Assembly: GCA_001600095.1 (NCBI GenBank)
Contig: BCIX01000006.1
Location: 1,412,412 to 1,476,411, forward strand
Direction of reading: 5' to 3'
DNA: 64,000 bases
Source of the DNA: Bullera alba
Lineage: Eukaryota; Basidiomycota; Tremellomycetes; Tremellales; Bulleraceae
Shown: positions 56,842-64,000 of the stretch, one piece after another
Layout: each line of letters starts with the position of its first letter
Numbering within the stretch: the stretch's first letter is position 1
Position numbers and translations under genes: made by a program
The notes under the pieces: generated by a model
The model's database searches: none
The model's input: only the letters and a program-made list of their open reading frames with translations
Told to the model about the DNA's origin: nothing

Positions 56842-59164
56842 TCAGATCAAGCTCCAGATCATACCGACGGCCAAAGCTCCGACTCCAATCACACCAGCAC
56901 CGTAGTTTGGCGTCGCCGCGCCGGTGTCACTTGTCTGAGCGGCGTTCGTCGGCGCATTCGGCTGAGCGGCATTGACTGGCGAATTGTCCCCAGAGGTCAA
57001 GTTTGAGGAAACCAAGAACGAAGGCTTGGTTCCCATGACGGGCTCGTACTCGCCCGAAGGCTGGGACTGGTCGTCCTCCCCGTTCCAGCACCACGTGTTG
57101 AAGCATTCTTGGCATTCGGCACTTCGGTTCGAGGAGGTGTAGTCGAATGCTCGATCGGTAAAGGCGCATGCGAGACAGGTGGGCCAGTTGGAAACAGAGT
57201 TGTTCAGTGTCAAAGATCGCATACCGCTGTTGATGACTCCGTAGGATTCTTCCTTGGTGTACGCGAGTTTGTACTAGAAGCCAATCAGTACTATACCACG
57301 CAGTATCATGATCTGTGACTCACAGTTGAGGTGTTACTGTAGTAAGACCAAGGGTAGTTGGGGACGTAAACGATGATGGGTCCTGTAGTCTCGTTACAGC
57401 CGAAGAAAGTAGGTCGGGTGTTCAGTCCACCATTGACAAAGCCGTTGACCGATGGCACGACGGGCATGTTGATCGACACATTCTGCTGTCGAGCCAACTG
57501 GAGAGATCGCTCGTAGGTGGTCCTCAGGGCCGATCCATTGGGCCAGGAGTAGGTCGTGTCGGCAGACGAGTCGAAAGCGAGGATGGCATCGACAGATCGG
57601 TACGGGCTGAGCAGGGGCTCGATGGGGACGTTCTGGTTGGTCAGACCGGCATCGACGAGAGTGAGGTATTCGAGGTCGGCGATGGGGTTGGGTTGAGCAT
57701 CCCACTTGGCGAACGGGTTGGGGTATTGGGCAATGTCGTTTTCCTGATCACTGATCGATTCGAGAATGAGTTGAATGCCCGAGGCGACGATACCGCTGGT
57801 GTTGGTGCCCTCCAATTGAAGTAAGGCGCCGTTGAACAGTGTGGCCGAGGTTCCCATCACAAAGCTGAACATTCGTCAGCTGATCGTCGACAACATCTTG
57901 GACGGCTGACTCACGAAGCCTGATCGAAACCATTGTAGCATGTTCCATTTGGCTGTCCGTTGTTCAGGTCCGAGCCGAGGTATTGCATGTTTGAGAAACC
58001 TCCTCGAACTTTCTCATTGGCTCCGAATGCCCAAGCGCCAAACTCGTAGGGTGTCATCTCCCAGACGGTTGCGTTCTCGGCGATAACGTATTCTCCCTCC
58101 TGTCGCTCGGCGGCGATGATAATTGGCATGGGCAGCGAGCCGTTGCTGAGACCGGGGATGGTGGAAGGGAACGAGGAGTAGGTGTAGTTTGGCGTGTTTT
58201 CGAGGTGGTACTGCGAGGGGAGCAGGTGGTCACCTAGAGCGAGACCCCAGTAGTCGGTCTACAGGGAGGATCAAAGAGTGTGTCAACGAGATGAATGGCT
58301 GTACTTACGATTTGGGTGGGGAAGTCGTTACCCTTGGCCCTGACGTTGGAAAGCATATCGTAGTAGAAGGATAGCTTTCCGTCATCCGGGAAGATCAAGT
58401 TCGACTCGAGGTTCCAGACCTATACGCCAATTGTCAGTTTCTGCTTTCTGCTCGAGTCAAAGCTTGAAGAACTCACATTGTCGACGAGATCGAGGGGACT
58501 TCTGCCGTTGTTCGCCAGGAAAGTAGCCGTTCCCCAACTGCCTCCACTGAGACCGGCCATGTATGTGAATCCATCGATCCATCCTCCGATACCAGAGTCT
58601 GCCGCTTCCTGGGACGCATTCATCGTGCCCATGACTCCACCAAGACCGACTCTGCGTTCGATCAGCACAGACTCCGCTTCGACCTGAAATCTCTCAACTC
58701 ACTGCATCGCTCTGTAGCCACCTCCGGAGAGGGCATATCCCAGTCGGGGAACTCTAGGTGGAGTTGGTAGACCAAGGCCACCGAGCTGCGTGTTGATGGA
58801 TTCGAGGTATGGCTGTCGTTGCTGCAGGTATTCCTGCTCTCCGGTCGATAGACTCTGAGAAGACATCAGTTTATGCATTATTGAACGATGTCATGATCCT
58901 ACTCACGTCGGCTGGTCTGACCCACGTCCATCCAGTCGGGCAGGGAACCTCATAAGGAGCATATTCGTCGCCACCGCCCAGCAATTGTCTGGCCAGGGCG
59001 ACAGGTGGTCGACCGCTCTTTTTGGCCATTTCGGCGATCAACGCAGCGCCCATCCTCGACTTGAGGTCGGCGGTGACTGCTTCAGAGTTGACGGCGGCTT
59101 CTGGGCTCGCGTCGACATTGGCCAGACTGGCAATAGCCAGGAGAAGGCCTAGAGTCAGTTGCAT
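56842..59164 (-). CDS. Secreted GPI-anchored phospholipase B / lysophospholipase (Plb1-like)
   Basis: Hydrolyses acyl chains of phospholipids at the cell surface or outside the cell; homologues in pathogenic Cryptococcus contribute to virulence. Signal peptide MQLTLGLLLAIASLANVDAS, then ALSGGGYRAMQVGLGG (oxyanion Arg), TYMAGLSGGSWGTATF (nucleophile Ser in GLSGGS), ADLEYLTLVDAGLTNQNVP (catalytic Asp in VDAG). Many N-glycosylation sites and cysteines. The C-terminus GVIGVGALAVGMIWSLI is a GPI-anchor signal. About five introns, near 57260, 57860, 58260, 58420 and 58650. All catalytic motifs are intact. A TATA-like element lies upstream at 59315-59321. Convergent with the Raptor-like gene, 181 bp between stops. 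Confidence 0.95.
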
Positions 59165-59883
59165 GATGCTGTGTTTTGTCGATGCCCGGAGTTGATGTTG
59201 TTGTTGTTTTGATGGGAGTGGGGTTGATCACCAGAACAGGTGTATCGAGCAAAGAAACGCTGTTGCTTGAGCGAGAGAGCTATACAGAAGGCCCACGTCT
59301 TCTCGACGTTGGACTATATATCTCGTTTCGCGAAGCAGTGGACACTCGAGTAGGAGACATAGAAAGGATACGACGTTCGAAATGCGTTTGAGCGGAAAAA
59401 TGAGCCTGGGGTGGGTGTTGCGTCACTCTTAGCACACAGCTTCTGCCAAGTTCTGCCACTGCCGCCGTAGGCTTCACAACGGGGTATGTCACCGTATGTC
59501 ACCGCTCTCCCCCCGCCCTCTCTCGCCATGGCAGACAAGGGCAGACAGGAAGAGATTACACTCGCATGCATAACGACATCGACGCCTCAAACGCCTCTAC
59601 ATCCTAGTCCGGCTTCTCGCCCGTCGGCCTGCGCCGGGACTTCCGTCGGACCATCCGGAGTGTACCCCGACTCGATCTTTGGGCAACGCATTCACTACAG
59701 ACTCAAGAGCCGCTCGTGTGCAAGTCAATCAACTGCGGGTATATGCAGGTGGTCATACAGGCATCTACAAGCATTGAACATTCATCCAGATTTAGCACAT
59801 ATACGAGGCCTCGTCAACCTTTACAAGCCGGCACCAAACAGACCCGAACTAGATACTGCATACCCGATCAATCGCATCTCACC
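59165..59883. other. Intergenic, phospholipase promoter side
   Basis: About 720 bp with a TATA-like box. An open frame on the plus strand (59486-60244) is antisense to the next gene and judged non-coding. Confidence 0.45.
59315..59321 (-). promoter_or_regulatory. TATA-like box of the phospholipase B gene
   Basis: An ATATATA stretch lies about 150 bp upstream of the phospholipase start at 59164. Inferred from position. Confidence 0.35.
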
Positions 59884-62217
59884 TCACCTCTTCGCTCGTA
59901 ACCGATCTGCCCATTTCCCTCCGGCTGACGCTCCACCTGCAATGCTCGCAGGTCCAGGAGGCAGCGTTGGTCCACGGGTATTTTGGCCCAGCTTCGACTT
60001 TGCCTTTGGCGGAGGTGCTGGTGCCAATCCGCCCGGCGCTATCATCGGCCTATCTTTTGGTTTGGGTACGGGGAGGTACACGCTGCCCGATCTCGCAGTC
60101 TGTGGGACGCTGAACGCTGGACCGGGGTGTGAAAGCCAGTCAGCCTGGAAGGCGTTGTTCGGCACTGGCGCGACTTTAGCAACTGCGGGTTTCGTGGGGA
60201 CGAGCTGTCTCGGCTGGGACTGGGTGGGCCGTCGAGTCTGTTGACGAGGCGGATGCCCACTATCGTTGCCGAGGAGATTGTGGATCTCGGATCGGAGACC
60301 GGTATCGCTACGACCTGAGTCTTTCCGGATAGCCTGCTTGACGGGAGGAATGGCAAACGTGTCGTGTCTGCGAGGCTGACGCTGGGTTCGAAGTGGCCTG
60401 ACTGAATCTGCTGATGATTGCCTGGCTCGGAAGCTGTCCTTCGAGTAGGCCCTAGTTGCTGCTCTCCCCGGCGGAGTGGGCAGATATGGCGTCATCGATC
60501 CTCTAGATGAGCCAGAGGAGTGGGATGTGACTGGCGGTATGAGGGGTCGATCTGAGACATACAATCAGCTCATTTCGTTCAATTCACTGCCTGATCGGAC
60601 TCACCGCTACAGGCCGATTGTTGCTCACGCTCCGCTCGCTCCCGTCTCCGCCTGTCCTGCTCGATCTCCGCATTGGCCTCTTTCACCTTTGCCTGTCTCG
60701 CCTTCTCCAGCTTGTCCTCGTCTTCAAGCTGCTTCTTCAATTTCACCTTCGCCTCGACATACTTCAGCCTCACCGCCGCTTTCTTCATCGACGCATATGT
60801 TGAGAAGACACTATCCCGAAAGTTGGCCTTGGCCGGTGGTGCCGTCGGCTGTCGCAGAGGTTGGGTCGGCCTTCTCGTTGATTTGGGTAATGGTGGTAAT
60901 GGCGGTGTTGGGGTGAACGGGGGACTGATCCTATCTCTGGAGTAGTACCCACTATCATCGCTATATCTCCTTTCTCTATGCGATCGACCCCTTCTTGGTC
61001 GATAGTAGGTGATTGAACTGGCGTCAGAATCACCCGTGTCGCTATCGCTATATCCGTCCCTCCTCCCATTCCGCCTCCCCCCACTCCTATGTCTCTTATG
61101 TCTCCGCTTGGCCCTTTTCCGCCGTTTTGGCCTGATCGTCCCTCCATCCGAAACACTGTCGTAGCTCTCGTCGGAATCAGAGTCGTCTGAATCGCTACTC
61201 TGCTCGTCTTTTCGTTTCTTCCTCCCATTCTTCTTGTCCCTACCTTTTCCCTTGCCTTTCTTTCCCAACTTGCCAGTTTGCTCTGCCTGCCGTTTCTCCA
61301 TGGCCTCCTTGAACCCCTTTTCCTCCTCTTCTTCCAGCTCTTTGGCGCATTTTTTATCCATCGCTGTGCGTCTCCTCACTTTCCACCAAGCCCAGAGTAT
61401 CACGCCGAGGAGGAGGGCCCCTCCGAGGGCTATACACAATAGCTGCCACCAGGTAAACTTTGTCGCTTGCTCCGCTGACGCGAGCAGGCCTCCTGATCCG
61501 CCGGATGCAGTGGCTGATGGGGCGATGGTCGTTGTTCTCGTCGTCGGGGTGGCATTGGGCACTACACCCTCTGCTTCTGGTGCTACTGCTACTCCTCCTT
61601 CCCCGGTTGCAGCACTCGTCTCTACGGCTGGAGCTGCTACGGGCGTGGAGTCCTCCTGTGGTACATTGAGCGGTGGAGTGGTAGGATTTGGCGAAGGAGG
61701 TAGTAGTGCTTGACGTGGGAATATGCTTCTTCGGTATGGTATCCGCATCGAGCGGCATGACGGTGGGTGTGGTTGTCGTTGGTCAGTGTGGCATGTCGAT
61801 TGATGTTATTGCTCAGTTCACCACATAAGCCGATCCGCCGACAATGTACGCTTGAGACTCTACGATATAGGTGGCGATGAGATGGCCATGTAGTGGAGTG
61901 GGACAACTTGCCGCAATACTGGTCTCGGGGAGAGGCAAGAAAGGATCGACCTCTAAAGTCAAAGGAAGTTGCAATCGTCGAGGTGTAGGGTCTACAGCAT
62001 GATCGATCTTAGCCAATGTGTGATCCGCTCATGAGAGAGTTATCAGCACTTCCCTTGTTTATATACCAACGCATGACCAGAGCCTGAGCCCAACAGCCAC
62101 CACCTCCAGCTTGACATAGTCAGATTTGCATGTGATACTGTCCATACCGTATGCAGCCACATGCTCAGCATGGTATGATACTTGGAATTGTCCTTGCTTC
62201 CAACGTTTGAGTGCCAC
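59884..62217 (-). CDS. Single-pass membrane protein with SR/KR-rich cytosolic tail, 5' end uncertain
   Basis: The two last exons are clear. The large one (to 61748) has an Ala/Thr/Pro stalk, a membrane segment WWQLLCIALGGALLLGVILW, an acidic then Lys-rich part (LEEEEEKGFKEAMEKRQAEQ), alternating SDSDDSDSDESYD and RPKRRKRAKRRHKRH runs, a proline patch PPFTPTPPLPPLPKSTRRP (possible SH3 or WW ligand) and a coiled coil. An intron at about 60559-60610 leads to a Pro/Arg-rich final exon ending GGKWADRLRAKR. Upstream, ectodomain-like exons read QVSYHAEHVAAYGMDSITCK/LEVVAVGLRLWSC (to 62217) and PLTLEVDPFLPLPETSIAAS/GHLIATYIVESQAYIVGGSA (62004-61813), but I could not fix the joins or the first exon. 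No family recognised. Confidence 0.6.
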
Positions 62218-62267
62218 CTAAGCACTGATCATCTGGCTCCTGCACCCTGCTTGTCCACTTCTCGGAT

Positions 62268-63474
62268 CTACTTTGGTCGACAGCTGAGGGTGATCTTGCT
62301 CGTGTCCAAAGTGAGACCGCTGTACACCAAGAGGTTTTGGCCTTTCTTGAGCGTTGGGCATTTCTAGATAGAGTTGGAGTATTCGATCTGGATCTGTGGT
62401 TTGCCAGCGGCGAGGAACGGGTCGTAGACATTACACTCCTTGTAGTGGTTCTGAGGAACGTCAATAAGGACCAGTGTGCAAGAGGATGAGAACTTACGCA
62501 TTCCTCGATGACGGAAAAGTCGAACGAGTTGACGATACTAGACTGCCACTTTGGTTCTTCCAGCAAAGCCCCGACGTTCTTCAGGTCGATGAGCATGCCG
62601 AGCCCGTGGGCGGATTTGGCCAGAGCGACGAGGTAGTCGACCTGGTCTTGAGCGGTGTTGCCATGTTTCTGCTCGTCTGTGTTCGTGTACTAGGTAGGGT
62701 CAGCAGATGTCATCGAACGTCGTATGATAGAAGAGAGGGGGTGTGGATGATGAAAAATCCCCGTTCGCTCACCGAGTCCACATTGTCCGGATCCACACCC
62801 ATACAGCCCTTGTCCTTTGCCCTCTGGATCCGCTTGGTCACACCGGCCAATACGTTTGCTTTGCACTTTGCCGAGTGGATGTCGAACCACCATTCGTTCC
62901 AATCCTCCATCTTGTTCACGGTAGTGGTACATCCGTTCTTGCCGACCTTGGCGCCTGGGCCACAGAAGCATGATGGGTCAAAATCCGCAGAGTCGTCCCT
63001 GCATCAACAGGTCAGCGCCCCATCCCCTCCAGATAGAACCTAGCCTACTCACCTTCCTGGCTCCCAGGTTCCGGCCGAGAGGTAACAGATGGGGATCTTG
63101 CCATCGGCTTTGTACTTGACACTAGATTGTACGTCAGCCACAGGACAAGGAACAGGGAGTGTAGCTCACATCTGCTGTGCGGTGGTGTATTGCATATCCA
63201 CGATGTAGACATTGTTGTTGATCTTCAACCCGGACTTGGTGGTGATGACCGGAGAAGCGACCTTGTCGTGGTCTAGTTCGTAGATAAAGCTCGAGTTGAA
63301 CGGGAGGGGTTTCGCCAAAGTGGTCTGTGCGGAGGGTGCGGACGATGCGGCGGCCTGGCATGTGTCAGTCGATCTGGCGGGGATACATCAGGCTTGGTCG
63401 TCACTCACCGGTGCGGCGAGTACGGTCGGGCTGAGAGCCAGGAGACCGACTAGGGGAGCCAAGTAGGAGATCAT
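62268..63474 (-). pseudogene. GH114-like secreted glycosidase (polygalactosaminidase type) with in-frame TAG near the C-terminus
   Basis: Family GH114 includes secreted alpha-1,4-galactosaminidases. Signal peptide MISYLAPLVGLLALSPTVLA, then NNNVYIVDMQYTTAQQ, KIPICYLSAGTWEPGRDDSA, VNKMEDWNEWWFDIHSAKC, CMGVDPDNVDSYTNTDEQK, HGLGMLIDLKNVGALL and VIEECNHYKECNVYDPFLAA followed by QIQIEYSNSI. The frame then meets TAG at 62364-62366, yet stays open after it for 31 codons (KCPTLKKGQNLLVYSGLTLD through LSCRPK) to a second TAG at 62268-62270. That extension resembles the normal family C-terminus with its last cysteines. Either the protein is shortened by about 32 residues, or the stop is read through, or it is a sequence error. 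Five or so introns. The gene may still be functional. Confidence 0.75.
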
Positions 63475-63947
63475 GGTAAACGAGTGTCGTGGGTAGGTCT
63501 GTCAAGTGGATGAGGGGTGCTCTTTAGGGATGTGTAGGATGAGAAGGGGTCTGATGGATGATTAGACCTGCTGCTTTCGAAGCCAGGCTATATACCCGAA
63601 GATCTTTAATGATTAGGTGGTCCTCCACTTCGGTCCGAAGGTCGACCCACGCGGTGTAGTGCTAGGAGATCGAGGGGTCGGAGTGGTGAATACCCTGTTT
63701 CGCCTTGAGTTCGTTTGAGGGTGCTGTATAGTGCTGTATGCCTTTCGATCAGGTCCAACGTGTGGGTGGTGATCGATGAATGGTTGGCCTGGCCTCGGTT
63801 CTTATGGGTTTTGAGTTTCACCTCATCCCCGAGGTCGAGTAAAAGGTCGAGCTGCTATAACGGGATACCATCCACACTGCCTCCAAGGCCGTGTCGAGTT
63901 GAGCGATTTTGCCAGTCGAACATGTGCTGCCTCCTTCGCCTTTGGGG
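63475..63947. other. Subtelomeric non-coding stretch with TATA box for the GH114-like gene
   Basis: No gene seen. TATATA at 63589-63594 lies about 115 bp upstream of the GH114-like start, read on the minus strand. The rest leads directly into the terminal repeats. Confidence 0.5.
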
Positions 63948-64000
63948 TTAGAGGGTTAGAGGGTTAGAGGTTAGAGGTTAGAGGGTTAGAGGGTTAGAGG
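63948..64000 (+). repeat. Telomere-like tandem repeat TTAGAGG(G)
   Basis: Seven units of TTAGAGGG or TTAGAGG in the length order 8, 8, 7, 7, 8, 8, 7 run to the window end, preceded by GGGG. The G-rich strand runs 5' to 3' toward the right end, as at a right telomere. The variable G count is typical of fungal telomerase products. The usual Cryptococcus unit is TTAGGGGG, so this differs by an A in the G run. Whether the chromosome really ends here cannot be seen. Confidence 0.7.

Noticed and set aside
59486..60244. 252-codon open frame on the plus strand
   Set aside because: It lies largely antisense to the clear Pro/Arg-rich last exon of the minus-strand membrane protein and has no family features.
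62364..62440. An intron that would remove the in-frame TAG of the GH114-like gene
   Set aside because: A possible GT-AG pair exists but would also delete residues that look conserved in the family.
1..64000. tRNA or rRNA genes, CRISPR arrays, transposons, bacterial operons
   Set aside because: I saw no B-box-bearing tRNA candidate, no spaced repeats, and no transposase or reverse-transcriptase motifs. A tRNA scan and repeat search would be needed to be certain.

Overview
This window is nuclear DNA of a basidiomycete yeast, most likely a tremellomycete of the Cryptococcus/Kwoniella kind. The genes are dense and mostly cut by many 45-75 bp introns with GTGAGT-type donors and a CTGAC/CTGAT branch point just before the acceptor AG. 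The protein families are fungal: a Crh-type chitin-glucan crosslinker, a Plb1-type phospholipase B, a Bcs1 chaperone, a Yor1-type ABC transporter, DUF3292 and DUF1295. Genus and species are inference. The right end finishes in TTAGAGG(G) repeats whose G-rich strand runs toward the end, so the window probably ends at or next to a right telomere.

Layout. 0-11 kb: intronless trypsin-like protease; type II membrane nucleotide pyrophosphatase/phosphodiesterase; aromatic/aminoadipate-type aminotransferase; GPI-anchored GH16 Crh enzyme; intronless orphan. 11.6-17.8 kb: a short, divergent TOR-family kinase. 18-28 kb: four-span membrane protein, DUF3292 protein, lectin-like single-pass membrane protein, GH1 beta-glucosidase. 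28-36 kb: full-length ABCC/Yor1-type transporter and a DUF1295 membrane reductase. 37-49 kb: secreted six-hairpin glycosidase-like protein, a membrane protein with a charged tail, an intronless CxxC-rich protein and several orphans. 49-57 kb: Bcs1-type AAA ATPase and a Raptor/Kog1 homologue. 57-64 kb: phospholipase B, a second charged-tail membrane protein, a GH114-like secreted glycosidase with an in-frame TAG, then the putative telomere.

The most striking point is that one near-telomeric window holds a TOR-like kinase without the usual long N-terminal HEAT region and with an eroded FRB domain, and also a Raptor-like protein with altered signature motifs. Together they could form a second, specialised TORC1-like complex that is intrinsically rapamycin-insensitive. 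Both genes look intact, and the kinase keeps its catalytic motifs. That they act together is inference. The rest is mainly cell-surface, secreted and transport genes, as expected of a fungal subtelomere. Exon joins were worked out by hand from splice signals; where a join or 5' end is unsure this is stated.
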